DNA of 64,000 nucleotides from Metabacillus sp. FJAT-52054 (GTDB lineage Bacteria > Bacillota > Bacilli > Bacillales > Bacillaceae): positions 2,984,723 to 3,048,722 of the forward strand of contig NZ_CP147407.1 in the NCBI RefSeq assembly GCF_037201815.1, in the 5' to 3' direction. Each line of letters begins with the position of its first letter. Within the stretch, counting starts at the first letter, position 1. This document shows, in pieces, positions 1-8,409 of the stretch. The position numbers and the translations under genes were made by a program. The notes beneath the pieces were generated by a model. The model did no database searches. It had not been told where the DNA came from and saw only the letters and a program-made list of their open reading frames with translations.

Positions 1-1221
1 AAAACGAATGCCGTCTATATCATATTCCTCCAGCCAATAGCGGACAGAATCCAAAATGAACTTTTTTGCCATCCTTCTTTCAGAAGCAAAATCATTGCCG
101 ACCCCTGTTCCATTGGACGGATAGCCATGCTCATCCATTCTGAAAAAATACCCTGGAACAAGCTTTTCGAAGGAAGACAGATTCATATCATACACATGAT
201 TGTATACGCCGTCCATAATCATCTTCAGTCCATTTTCATGCAATGACTGGATGCATTCTTTCAGCTCTCTGATCCTTGCCATCGGATTATCCGGGTCCGT
301 CGAGTAGCTGCCCTCAGGTGCATTGAAATGAACAGGATTGTAGCCCCAATTGTAGCCTCCGTCTTCCTCGCCCTCCTTAACTCCCTCAAAGTCATAGATC
401 GGGAGAAGTTCAACGTGGGTAACCCCGAGACTTTTAATATAGGACATCCCGGTAGTAAAACCTTTTTTTGAAGCCGTATTTTTTTCTGTAAACGCTTTGA
501 ATTTCCCTTTCGCGCTCATGCCGCTGTTTTCGTGAATGGAAAAGTCTCTTACATGCAGTTCATAAATAATGGCATCCGTAACCTGGTTCAAAGGAGCAAC
601 CGGAATTTTATCCACCTGAGCGTCTGCTGGATTCAAAAGGACGCCCCACTCCCCGTTTATCGTCACAGCTTTTGCATAAGGATCTGCTGCTTCTCTCCAT
701 TTTCCATTAATCAAGGCACGGTATTTATAAAATTTCCCGTATTGATCCACGCCAGTTTGAGCACGCCATATTCCTTGGCCTGCCTTTCTCATCGGCATTT
801 CGATTATCTGCTGGGCAGGATCGCTCAATAGGAGACGAACCTCTACTGCTGTAGGCACCCATACTTTTAAAGAAATTTGGGCTTCCGTAAATTCAACTCC
901 GAGTTTACCGTCATATCCGTATAGTTCATCAAAAGCCGCCGTTCTAATTACAGCTCCCATCAGCAATTCTGCAGAGAGGCCGCTTGAATCAGTAACCACT
1001 TGCCGTTCACCGGCTTTCAGCTGGATGCTTGAATGACAAATGCATTTTACAAAATTTTCAATATCATAACAATCTGACATAGATAAAGGAGATTCGTTCC
1101 CTGCTTCATCTGTCACTGTAAACGTTTTTTTAAAGGAATGCTGACGATCTCCCGGCAGCAAAATGGTAATGGTATGAAGATCATCTAAGTAAGCTTCAAA
1201 TGGGCTGTTTACACTCGTCAT
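1..1221 (-). CDS. pulA: Type I pullulanase, N-terminal 407 residues (runs off window start)
   Basis: Debranching enzyme that hydrolyses alpha-1,6 links in pullulan and in glycogen or starch limit dextrins. The visible part begins MTSVNSPFEAYLDD behind a strong GGGGGAAGAG ribosome site. It contains an N-terminal beta domain, a CBM48-like domain (about residues 130-210) and the start of the GH13 barrel. Seen directly are YNWGYNP, the signature of type I pullulanases, and MDGVYNH, GH13 conserved region I. The last visible codons read DGIRF, just before the expected catalytic-nucleophile strand, so the active-site Asp/Glu pair lies outside the window. No signal peptide is visible, which suggests a cytoplasmic enzyme like B. 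subtilis AmyX (about 718 residues). It lies downstream of the thpR-lrgAB operon on the same strand, 134 bp after its last gene. Confidence 0.93.
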   Translation of the reverse strand, partial: MTSVNSPFEAYLDDLHTITILLPGDRQHSFKKTFTVTDEAGNESPLSMSDCYDIENFVKCICHSSIQLKAGERQVVTDSSGLSAELLMGAVIRTAAFDELYGYDGKLGVEFTEAQISLKVWVPTAVEVRLLLSDPAQQIIEMPMRKAGQGIWRAQTGVDQYGKFYKYRALINGKWREAADPYAKAVTINGEWGVLLNPADAQVDKIPVAPLNQVTDAIIYELHVRDFSIHENSGMSAKGKFKAFTEKNTASKKGFTTGMSYIKSLGVTHVELLPIYDFEGVKEGEEDGGYNWGYNPVHFNAPEGSYSTDPDNPMARIRELKECIQSLHENGLKMIMDGVYNHVYDMNLSSFEKLVPGYFFRMDEHGYPSNGTGVGNDFASERRMAKKFILDSVRYWLEEYDIDGIRF

Positions 1222-1355
1222 TGCTCTTCCCCCCTGGAGAAACTGTAAATGAATAAATTACGATGAATACCTGCAATTGTTCAGTCTCTCCACTTATTAC
1301 CGGATCTATAATTCATTTTATGTGCAATTGCCCTTCGTGTGTTAGAGGACTTCCC

Positions 1356-2297
1356 TTAATTTCCCTTCTCCTCCCAGTCACTGCGGATTCTGGAACGGGT
1401 TAGAGTGCAGTCAAGAATGGCTTTTACTGCCCTCAGCTGATCATGTTTGATCGGTGAAGATAAATTTCTCATTTTGCTGAACCACTCATCGAAACATCTC
1501 TTATCAGTTACCTCCACCTCATAAGGGGGTGTTTGAAAATCAGCATAACCATGTTCAAAAATAAGCCGTTTCATCACAGGAAAATCAATTCCCCTGCTTT
1601 TTATAATTCTTGAAATAATCGTGGTTGTACGATGTAAATCAAGCAAAGGATTTAACGTTTTTTTTGTATATTTCCCGCTTTTAATGGTCCAAAATCTTTC
1701 TCCGGAGCCGACAAGTATATCCTCTTTTTTGCCTGTAATCCAGGAAATGCACTGAATTCCGGCAGGCGTTATAAGAACAGGACCAATCTCAACGGCCGCA
1801 TTTTTCACTTCGAGAACGGCATTGTGCATATACAAATTATGATCGGGAAGCCGCTTCAGGAAAAATTGAAGTGTCTCGTCATAAAAATAGCGTCTGTCAA
1901 AATCCGACTGCTCACGAATTGTCGAGCTCGCCCACTTCAGCTGAAAGCGGTAGATCTTATCCAGAAATTCATGCTTTAAATCATTATTGGAAGCAGGCAC
2001 ATGGCTAAACAGCATATCAGGGTCTTCTTCAGCCGCAAAAGACGAAGACTCGGAAACCGGTTCTTCGTGTTCTCTTTGTTTTCGAAACGGCCATTTTTCC
2101 CAAAAAGAAGCTTTTTCTTCCCCATGATCAGGCTCTGCAGGAAACGGTACAAGATAGGGGTCGAACTGCCTTTCCTCCCAGGCCTTGTTAATCCTCTCCC
2201 ATTGATGTTTTTTCAAACGAATGTATTGACCCGTATAGTGATAAGGATCTATTTCATATCTTGATATGTAATCTCTCAGTTTGATCAATTGACCCAT
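1356..2297 (-). CDS. NERD-like conserved Bacillaceae protein (YtlQ-like), unknown function
   Basis: 313-residue cytoplasmic protein starting MGQLIKLRDYISRYEID. This start is preferred over an in-frame Met 14 codons upstream because AAGGAG lies 7 nt before it, and the upstream start would overlap lrgB. A charged linker (about residues 50-100) separates an N-terminal helical part from a C-terminal domain with an NAVLEVKNAAVEIGPVLIT stretch that resembles nuclease-related (NERD) folds. The catalytic residues cannot be confirmed by eye. It is the last gene of thpR-lrgA-lrgB-ytlQ-like, 11 nt after lrgB. B. subtilis has a gene of unknown function (ytlQ) beside ytlP, and I infer orthology from memory of context. 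Function unknown. Confidence 0.75.
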   Translation of the reverse strand: MGQLIKLRDYISRYEIDPYHYTGQYIRLKKHQWERINKAWEERQFDPYLVPFPAEPDHGEEKASFWEKWPFRKQREHEEPVSESSSFAAEEDPDMLFSHVPASNNDLKHEFLDKIYRFQLKWASSTIREQSDFDRRYFYDETLQFFLKRLPDHNLYMHNAVLEVKNAAVEIGPVLITPAGIQCISWITGKKEDILVGSGERFWTIKSGKYTKKTLNPLLDLHRTTTIISRIIKSRGIDFPVMKRLIFEHGYADFQTPPYEVEVTDKRCFDEWFSKMRNLSSPIKHDQLRAVKAILDCTLTRSRIRSDWEEKGN

Positions 2298-2308
2298 ATC
2301 GGTCTCCT

Positions 2309-2989
2309 TTATAAAAGTAGTGCCGCAATATGCGGACATAATAATGAAGCAAAAATAGCACTGAAGGTCATCGCTGCTGAGCTGACCGCGCCCTCTTGTT
2401 CCCCGTATTCCAGGGCCCTGGCCGTACCGACACCATGGGATGCAGCACCATACCCTATTCCAACTGCGATTGGATTTCGGATAAAGAGCTTTCTCATGAG
2501 GAAGGGGCCGAACATCGATCCTGATATTCCTGCTACCATGACATATACGGCGGCTAACGCTGGAATTCCGTGAATCATGGATGCGATATCCATTGCGATC
2601 GGAGCGGTGACAGATTTCGGCATTAACGAACGAATAATTTCAGAATCCATTCCGAACAGGATGGCCATATACATTCCGCTGAAAAGCCCAATCAATGTCC
2701 CGGCAAAGGAAGCACCGGCAAGCAACAGAATATGCTTCTTTAAACGGTCCCACTGATCATGAAGGGGAAATGCAAGAGCGACGACGGCAGGACCAAGGAG
2801 CATGCTAATAAAAGTTCCGCCCTCCATGTAAGCCTGATATGCCGTACCCGTCAGGAGCAGAACCATAATAAGGATCGCTGTACTTGTTACAATGGGAAGC
2901 AGCAAAGGAGTCGGAAGATACGTATGAACCTTTTTCATTCCATTAAAAAGAAGAATGGTTCCTGCAAAGGATAAGACGGCCATAATCAT
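2309..2989 (-). CDS. LrgB/CidB family membrane protein
   Basis: 226-residue polytopic membrane protein of the LrgB/CidB (YwbG/YsbB/YxaC) family. These act with LrgA/CidA-type holin-like partners in murein hydrolase control, or in export of small organic acids such as pyruvate. The sequence has about six hydrophobic segments and family-typical stretches such as LMPKSVTAPIAMDIA and GYGAASHGVGTARALEYGE, which mark the conserved half of LrgB proteins. The start codon overlaps the lrgA stop by 4 nt (ATGA), so translation is coupled. Its own stop lies 11 nt before the ytlQ-like gene. Family membership is certain; the substrate is not. No lytSR-like two-component genes are adjacent. Confidence 0.9.
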   Translation of the reverse strand: MIMAVLSFAGTILLFNGMKKVHTYLPTPLLLPIVTSTAILIMVLLLTGTAYQAYMEGGTFISMLLGPAVVALAFPLHDQWDRLKKHILLLAGASFAGTLIGLFSGMYMAILFGMDSEIIRSLMPKSVTAPIAMDIASMIHGIPALAAVYVMVAGISGSMFGPFLMRKLFIRNPIAVGIGYGAASHGVGTARALEYGEQEGAVSSAAMTFSAIFASLLCPHIAALLL

Positions 2990-3372
2990 GACTCCAAACC
3001 CTCTCTTCTGCTTTTTGCTGCTTTTCGTTTAAGTGATTTTTCCGTCACCCAGGCAGTCAAAGACATAACCAAAAACGTACTGAGAAATGCAGCTGCTGCA
3101 CTAAGAATCCCTTTTCCCTCAAATAGATGAAGATACTGGATCAGCCCCACTGTCCCGGGTACAAATAAAAGGGTTAAATTTCTCAGCAAGAACGAACTTC
3201 CCTCTCTAACCCATTCCGGCTTCATCCATCCTGCTCTTAACAAGCAGAAAAGCAGAATCATGCCAATCATGCTGCCGGGCACTTGAAAATGGGAAACCTT
3301 TTGTATATACATACCAAACATGCTGATTCCAAAAAGGAGAACGACTTGAATAGCGATTTTTACATATAGCAT
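2986..3372 (-). CDS. LrgA/CidA family holin-like protein
   Basis: 128-residue membrane protein with four hydrophobic segments and a basic tail (KSLKRKAAKSRRE), the layout of CidA/LrgA holin-like proteins. Family stretches include QVPGSMIGMILLF and LFVPGTVGLIQYLHLF. It partners the LrgB protein encoded immediately downstream. Its ATG shares one base with the thpR stop (TAATG) and its own stop overlaps lrgB by 4 nt, so thpR, lrgA and lrgB are translationally coupled. In B. subtilis the LrgAB-like pairs take part in pyruvate uptake or cell-lysis control; which applies here cannot be told. Confidence 0.9.
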   Translation of the reverse strand: MLYVKIAIQVVLLFGISMFGMYIQKVSHFQVPGSMIGMILLFCLLRAGWMKPEWVREGSSFLLRNLTLLFVPGTVGLIQYLHLFEGKGILSAAAAFLSTFLVMSLTAWVTEKSLKRKAAKSRREGLES

Positions 3373-3938
3373 TAAGAATCCGCTCCTGTTAGAGGGAAAG
3401 AACGAATCGTCTTGTACTTAGGTTCTTCGTTTACATTTGTCTGCAGCAAATCAATGGCTGGCACTTCAAATGAAGGAATGGACTCAGGGTTCCAGCCGTC
3501 CGGATTCAAATATGGATCTTTTCCGTCCCATTTTCTCGCAAGGGTAATATGAGGCTTGAAAGGTCTTGGATCAAGCTGAAAACCATTCTTTATGCAACAA
3601 GAATAGACTTCCTCTCTCAATTCCATCAAAGTTTTAGACGGACGGACACCAAGCCATAAGATTCTTGGCGAATCTGCTGCTCCGAATGTTTGAATTCCTG
3701 CAAAGTCCAAATGAAAAGAAGGCAGCCTCCCTTCTATTATTTCGGATAAATCATCGCTTAACTGAAGAAGATGCTCCCCGGAAGGCGGCTCACCGAGAAA
3801 TGCAAGTGTAATATGATAATCAAACGGGTGAACCCACCGTTTGAACGGCATGCGGCTGCATTCCTGTTTGATCAATGATTGAATAATAGCTGACTGCTGT
3901 CTTGGGATTCGGACAGCCAGAAAATAATGTGTGCCCAT
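3372..3938 (-). CDS. thpR: RNA 2',3'-cyclic phosphodiesterase (2H family, YtlP-like)
   Basis: 188-residue soluble 2H phosphoesterase that opens 2',3'-cyclic phosphates on RNA ends (historically 2'-5' RNA ligase). Both HxTx catalytic motifs are present: HITLAFLGEP near residue 45 and HITLARKWDG near residue 130. The start MGTHYFLAVRIP is preferred over a Met 21 codons upstream because AGAGGG lies 7 nt before it and family proteins begin at this point. First gene of the minus-strand operon thpR-lrgA-lrgB-ytlQ-like. It is divergent from the cysteine synthase gene, with about 135 bp between starts. Confidence 0.9.
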   Translation of the reverse strand: MGTHYFLAVRIPRQQSAIIQSLIKQECSRMPFKRWVHPFDYHITLAFLGEPPSGEHLLQLSDDLSEIIEGRLPSFHLDFAGIQTFGAADSPRILWLGVRPSKTLMELREEVYSCCIKNGFQLDPRPFKPHITLARKWDGKDPYLNPDGWNPESIPSFEVPAIDLLQTNVNEEPKYKTIRSFPLTGADS

Positions 3939-4072
3939 TTTTTTACCCTCTTTGCTAAAAACTCTTATTCCTATTCTACCAAATGAACGGATTGGATACA
4001 CAATTCGATGACTAGGTAAACCATCATAATTTTTGATATGATATTTTCAAATAGTACCTGGAGGAATGACGA

Positions 4073-5005
4073 ATGGATGTAGCAAATAATATGGCAGATT
4101 TGATTGGAAGAACTCCGCTCGTGAAGCTTAACCGGCTTGCTCCTGAAGGCGGAGCACAAATCTACCTGAAGCTGGAGTTTTTCAATCCGAGCAAAAGCGT
4201 GAAAGACCGCGCAGCCTTCCAGATGATTTCCGAAGCGGAAAAAAGCGGACTGCTTACTGAGAAGTCGACGATTATTGAACCAACTAGCGGCAATACCGGC
4301 ATTGGCCTTGCCATGAACGCTGCCGCGCGAGGCTATAAAGCCATATTAGTGATGCCTGATACGATGTCCCAGGAACGAATTAACCTGTTAAAGGCATATG
4401 GAGCAGAGGTCGTCCTTACTCCGGGAGATGAAAAAATGCCGGGGGCTATTAAAAAAGCTAAAGAACTGACCGAGCAAATTGAAGACAGCTACATGCCGAT
4501 GCAATTTGAAAATGCGGCCAATCCGGATGCCCACAGGAAAACGACCGCTGTTGAAATTTTGGAGGCAATGGAGGGGGCAGGCAAAAAGCTACGTGCATTC
4601 GTTGCAACCTCCGGCACCGGCGGAACCATTACTGGAACTGGTGAAGAACTGAAAAAACACCTGAAAGACCTTACTGTGCATGTAGTGGAGCCTGCCGGAT
4701 CTCCTGTCCTCTCAGGCGGAAAGCCCGGAAAGCATAAACTCGTTGGAACAAGCCCGGGGTTCATTCCATCTATATTGAACGAGGAAGTATATGATGAAAT
4801 TTTCCGCATAGAGGATGAAGAAGCCTACACAACGGCGAGAAGGCTTGCGAAAGAAGAAGGAATCCTTGTCGGGCCTTCATCCGGTGCTGCATGCTTCGCT
4901 GCAATCGAAGTGGCTAAGCGCCTGACGCCTGAGGATACAGTGGTATGCATTGCCTGCGATACAGGGGAACGCTACCTGTCTACCGATTTGTTTACTTTTA
5001 ATTAA
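4073..5005 (+). CDS. cysK: Cysteine synthase (O-acetylserine sulfhydrylase family, YtkP-like)
   Basis: 310-residue PLP enzyme expected to make L-cysteine from O-acetyl-L-serine and sulfide in the cytoplasm. Seen: NPSKSVKDRAAF with the Schiff-base Lys (about residue 44), the SGNTGIGLAM substrate loop, the TSGTGGTITGTG phosphate-binding loop (about 180) and GILVGPSSGAA near the C-terminus. Ribosome site CTGGAGGAATGACG precedes the ATG. The length matches CysK/CysM. B. subtilis has a ytkP paralogue in the same neighbourhood as ytlP, so this may be that paralogue rather than the main CysK. A bidirectional terminator follows. Confidence 0.92.
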   Translation: MDVANNMADLIGRTPLVKLNRLAPEGGAQIYLKLEFFNPSKSVKDRAAFQMISEAEKSGLLTEKSTIIEPTSGNTGIGLAMNAAARGYKAILVMPDTMSQERINLLKAYGAEVVLTPGDEKMPGAIKKAKELTEQIEDSYMPMQFENAANPDAHRKTTAVEILEAMEGAGKKLRAFVATSGTGGTITGTGEELKKHLKDLTVHVVEPAGSPVLSGGKPGKHKLVGTSPGFIPSILNEEVYDEIFRIEDEEAYTTARRLAKEEGILVGPSSGAACFAAIEVAKRLTPEDTVVCIACDTGERYLSTDLFTFN

Positions 5006-5058
5006 TACAAGAAAAAAGCTTATTATCGATCCGTCTCTATGTTTAGATGTACAATTAT

Positions 5059-5092
5059 AAAAAGCGCCGGAGCGTATACCCGGCGCTTTTAA
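5059..5092. terminator. Bidirectional rho-independent terminator (cysK / SDR)
   Basis: AAAAGCGCCGG and CCGGCGCTTTT arms around an 8-nt loop, with A-run on one side and T-run on the other. It serves both the convergent cysK transcript and the SDR gene on the minus strand. Confidence 0.85.
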
Positions 5093-5098
5093 ATTGAT

Positions 5099-5902
5099 TT
5101 AGAGGATGCTTTGAATTATACCGCCTTCTACTCTTTGTGCGGTTCCAGTGATTGCTGATGCTTTGGATGAAGCTAGGAAAACGATTGTATCCGCTACTTC
5201 TTCGACAGTAGCATACCGCTGAATCAGAGAAGTAGGCTGATCGTTTTTGAAATATTCCTTAATATATGTTTTCAGATCCATGCCGTTTTCTGCTGCCATA
5301 TCGTTAATGAAGGTACCAAACCCTTCCGTCCATGTTGGGCCTGGCAAGACAGAATTAACCGTTACATTCGTTCCTTTAGCTACCTCGGCCAACCCTCTGG
5401 ATAAAGTGATAAGAGCCGTCTTTGAAACCCCATAAGGAACAAGCTCTGGATATGGCTTGATGCCCGCTTCACTGGCCAGGTTAATTATTCTGCCTTCATT
5501 TCGTTTAATCATATCAGGAAGGAATGCCCGTGAAAGGCGTACAGCGCTCATTACATTAATTTGATAGTAATCCAGCCACTCTTCATCTGTTACCTCTTCG
5601 AATGGTTTGACAGTAAACACCCCTGTGTTATTAACAAGGATATCTAAATCTCCTAGCTCCTTGATTTGTGCAATCAGGCTGTCCGTTTCATCTTTTTTAG
5701 AAACATCCGCTGCTATACCGTAAACCGTACCAAGGGAAGAAAGTTCTGCCACGGCTGAATCCACATTTTTTTTTGACCGTCCATTAATGATAACTCTTGC
5801 TCCTTCATTAAGAAAACTGACGGCAGCTGCTTTCCCGATTCCAGCTGTTGATCCTGTTACAAGTACTAATTTATCAGTTAAATTTAGTTTCAATACAAAC
5901 AT
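5099..5902 (-). CDS. SDR family NAD(P)-dependent oxidoreductase
   Basis: 267-residue classical short-chain dehydrogenase. Cofactor motif TGSTAGIGKAA (about residue 16), NNTGV (the usual NNAG with Thr for Ala), and catalytic YGVSK. Substrate unknown. The C-terminal half carries an insertion around GFGTFINDMAAENGMDL, resembling SDRs often called 3-oxoacyl-ACP reductase-like in Bacillus. It is divergent from an HxlR-type regulator gene 171 bp away, the typical layout of a regulator and its target, so it may answer to reactive electrophiles or quinones as other HxlR regulons do (inference). Confidence 0.88.
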   Translation of the reverse strand: MFVLKLNLTDKLVLVTGSTAGIGKAAAVSFLNEGARVIINGRSKKNVDSAVAELSSLGTVYGIAADVSKKDETDSLIAQIKELGDLDILVNNTGVFTVKPFEEVTDEEWLDYYQINVMSAVRLSRAFLPDMIKRNEGRIINLASEAGIKPYPELVPYGVSKTALITLSRGLAEVAKGTNVTVNSVLPGPTWTEGFGTFINDMAAENGMDLKTYIKEYFKNDQPTSLIQRYATVEEVADTIVFLASSKASAITGTAQRVEGGIIQSIL

Positions 5903-5989
5903 CTCGCTTTCAAGGTATTTTGTTTTTGTTTTCTCATTTTGCCTATCATTTGCTAGCTCATTCAGTATGCAATATAATTTTCAACGTGA

Positions 5990-6039
5990 AAAGTACGCAC
6001 TTTACAGTTATTAAGTTACCATCCGGTGCCGAAGTTACC
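5990..6039. promoter_or_regulatory. Candidate HxlR operator region
   Basis: Between the divergent SDR and HxlR genes lie an inverted repeat AAAGT-ACGC-ACTTT (5990-6003) and a direct repeat AAGTTACC at 6013-6020 and 6032-6039 (19 bp, about two helical turns apart). The layout fits binding of dimeric regulators, but which repeat is bound is not known. Confidence 0.35.
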
Positions 6040-6073
6040 GTTTAGTACCTATAGATTTGGAGGCAAAATTTAA

Positions 6074-6430
6074 ATGAAGAAATACACGATGCCTGTAGAA
6101 GCAGCGCTCGAAGTAATTGGAGGAAAATGGAAAGTAGTTATTTTGTGCCATTTAATTCTTGGAACAAGAAGGAATAGTGAATTGAAAAGGCTTATGCCGG
6201 GTATATCGCAAAAAATGCTTATTCAGCAGCTTAAGGAATTAGAAGAAGACAAGCTTATTTTAAGAGAGGTATTTCACGAGGTCCCTTTGCGAGTAGAATA
6301 CTCACTGACGGATTATGGCTGGACTCTGAAGGATATTCTCGATGCATTATGTGCTTGGGGTGAAGTTCATATTGAACGGAATTTTGAAAATAAGTATGAT
6401 GTTTTAGAAAAAAGCATTTTGAATGACTGA
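6074..6430 (+). CDS. HxlR family transcriptional regulator
   Basis: 118-residue winged-helix regulator of the HxlR/YodB type. The start sits 10 nt after GGAGG. Family core: ALEVIGGKWKVVILCHL, the recognition region NSELKRLMPGISQKMLIQQL, and the wing RVEYSLTDYGWTL. No Cys appears in the first 15 residues, so a YodB/HypR-type N-terminal Cys redox switch is not evident; one Cys lies in helix 2 and one near the C-terminus. It probably controls the divergent SDR gene and itself. Confidence 0.9.
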   Translation: MKKYTMPVEAALEVIGGKWKVVILCHLILGTRRNSELKRLMPGISQKMLIQQLKELEEDKLILREVFHEVPLRVEYSLTDYGWTLKDILDALCAWGEVHIERNFENKYDVLEKSILND

Positions 6431-6473
6431 ACAGATTAAGCGTCATGCAGAAATTTGAAAGAGGGGATTCCAA

Positions 6474-6502
6474 GTTACTTGTGCCCTTAGACAACAAGTA
6501 AC
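6474..6502. repeat. Short perfect inverted repeat in HxlR-isomerase gap
   Basis: GTTACTTGT and ACAAGTAAC, 9-bp perfect arms with an 11-nt loop, within the 169-bp gap between convergent genes. No T-run follows, so it is a poor terminator. It could be the end of a lost element. Nothing else is seen in the gap. Confidence 0.4.
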
Positions 6503-6599
6503 CTGACTAACCCCTTGCCGCGAAGGTTGTTTATACTATTTTTGACCTCAGTCGGGATGGCTAATTTAAGAAGGGATGAGGCTGACCGTCTTAATTCCT

Positions 6600-7388
6600 T
6601 TAAACCCTCAAACGCTCTTCCACAAAGTTCCCCATCCACAGGCAGACATCCCATAAATCAGCTAATGGCCGCTGCGTATACGGCTCGGTGTGCATGTATC
6701 CTGGTGGGCCGTATTCTGGTGTAAAGCTTAAGTATCCGGCTCCTTTTTTTCGGTGTGCTTCCGCTATCTTCCTCCACCATTCTGCATGGATATCCAGCTC
6801 TTCCTTATACTCCGGGGCTCTTGGATCTGGTACTTGCGGGCCCTGGCTAAATCCCACCCGCGTATGGACATGGACGGTTCGCTGAATGGCAAGATCAAGC
6901 CGATCGGCTTGATCTTGCAGCATGGACTCACATACACATACCCAGTGACTGAAATCCGCTGTTATGCTTAAATCCTTAATATCTTCAAGCAAATGGGCCG
7001 TACTCCAGGGAGTAAACATCGCTCTCCCCCGATGCGTTTCATGTCCAATCAGGATTTGTGCCTGTTCTTCAATTTGAACAGCCTTTGTAAAGAAAATCAG
7101 CTGATCTTCATAACGCATATCATCTTTCGCACTTTGGGAATTTATCAAGAGGGGCTGAAATTCTGCCGCATCCGCCACCTGCTTTTCAAAACTGCTTGTA
7201 TCCTCTGCGAAAATTTGAGCAACGTAATCGAGCTGATGCTCCTGAAGCAGTTCCTTGAATTCACTTTGCCGCCCATGAGCAGGCAGGGGGGATTCAATTC
7301 CGCTGTACCCTGCGTCTGAGACCGCTTTGAACTGTTCGCTGAGAGAACCCTCCATCCCCCACAGCGATTTGATTCTTTTCAACTTCAT
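6600..7388 (-). CDS. Sugar phosphate isomerase/epimerase-like TIM-barrel protein
   Basis: 262-residue xylose-isomerase-like TIM barrel (AP endonuclease 2 superfamily). Metal-site candidates include ILIGHETHRGRAMFTPW, SITADFSHWVCV, TVHVHTRVGFSQGPQV and SFTPEYGPPGY, so His, Glu and Asp ligands occur where expected. The start overlaps the stop of the upstream dioxygenase gene (ATGA), so it is translated by coupling. Together with the PhyH gene, an AraC regulator and an MFS permease it looks like a small catabolic unit for a sugar-like or inositol-like compound (inference); substrate unknown. Confidence 0.82.
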   Translation of the reverse strand: MKLKRIKSLWGMEGSLSEQFKAVSDAGYSGIESPLPAHGRQSEFKELLQEHQLDYVAQIFAEDTSSFEKQVADAAEFQPLLINSQSAKDDMRYEDQLIFFTKAVQIEEQAQILIGHETHRGRAMFTPWSTAHLLEDIKDLSITADFSHWVCVCESMLQDQADRLDLAIQRTVHVHTRVGFSQGPQVPDPRAPEYKEELDIHAEWWRKIAEAHRKKGAGYLSFTPEYGPPGYMHTEPYTQRPLADLWDVCLWMGNFVEERLRV

Positions 7389-8218
7389 GTTGTCTTGGAG
7401 TAAACAAGGGGATTCAGCGGGCTATTTACTTGATCTCCTGTTTTCAATCCAGGCATCCACTGCTTTAAGTCATTTTCCCTTGCTTCGTGATCTATTTCAG
7501 ATACAGTTGTACCGTCTGCCATATAAATAATGGTCATGACTTCTCTTGTCCGGTCCGTTGGATTACCAGCCGCGCTATGCAGTGTCCATCCATAATGGAA
7601 TGTGGCGTCCCCAGCGTTCATTCCCCCGTACGTCACTTTTTCTAATCCCTCTGCATCAATATAATCGCCGAGCGTCCGGTGGGATTCGTCCGAGATGCCA
7701 AGCTTGCTGATATATCCGCGTTTATGGGATTCAGAAGCAAACGACATCGATCCCATCTCATCCGTTACATCCACAAGCGGCATCCACATAGTGATGGTTT
7801 TATTTGTGTCAATCGGCCAGTATGTCTGATCCTGATGCCATGGAGTATGACCCCCGCCCGGCTCTTTAAACAGTGCCTGATCATGATAAATCCGGACGCC
7901 GTCAACTCCCAGCAGATCGGCTGCAATCTTTGCAAACCGGCGCGCCATAACAAACTTCTTAACATCCTCTGACTGCTCCCACAGGTTCATTACCTGTACA
8001 AAGGCTTTTCCGTACGTATCCCTTTCTGATAAAGGTGCAAGCTTTTCAGTATGTTCAAGCGTTCTTTGATAAATCACGTCGCGATAAGCTTTAATTTCTT
8101 CCTTTGAAGCAGCTCCCCGTATACAAATATGGCCTTTATCCTGGTATTCTTGAATTTGATTCTGAGAAAGACTAAATTCACTGCTTAAGTCCGGAAGCGT
8201 TTCCAATTGGTTTTTCAA
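7385..8218 (-). CDS. Phytanoyl-CoA dioxygenase family Fe(II)/2-oxoglutarate oxygenase
   Basis: 277-residue PhyH-type non-haem iron oxygenase with an unusual TTG start behind GAGGGA. Iron ligands: the HxD pair in HTPWHQDQTYW (about residues 128-130) and the distal His in HYGWTLHSAAGN (about 210), followed by Arg in NPTDRTREVM that should bind 2-oxoglutarate. Such enzymes hydroxylate small metabolites or acyl-CoAs. The gene is coupled to the TIM-barrel isomerase downstream and divergent from an AraC regulator 191 bp away. The substrate cannot be deduced. Confidence 0.88.
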   Translation of the reverse strand: MKNQLETLPDLSSEFSLSQNQIQEYQDKGHICIRGAASKEEIKAYRDVIYQRTLEHTEKLAPLSERDTYGKAFVQVMNLWEQSEDVKKFVMARRFAKIAADLLGVDGVRIYHDQALFKEPGGGHTPWHQDQTYWPIDTNKTITMWMPLVDVTDEMGSMSFASESHKRGYISKLGISDESHRTLGDYIDAEGLEKVTYGGMNAGDATFHYGWTLHSAAGNPTDRTREVMTIIYMADGTTVSEIDHEARENDLKQWMPGLKTGDQVNSPLNPLVYSKTT

Positions 8219-8409
8219 AACAATCCCTCATTTCTTCTTGTTTACAGACGGCTTTGCCTGTTAACGTTATCATAAGGCTTGCGGAAAGAGAGATGTTCTA
8301 TTTTTTTGTGCCTGAATGTGCGTTTTTTTGATGTTTTTTTAATTGTTGAAACCAGACTTTTGCTATAAGATATGTAAAAGGCCGCTTAATTCGGAAGGAC
8401 GATTGATCA

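Noticed and set aside
2001-2573. Plus-strand frames of 87 and 94 codons
   Set aside because: They lie opposite the ytlQ-like and lrgB genes, lack ribosome sites and show no family features; typical shadow frames.
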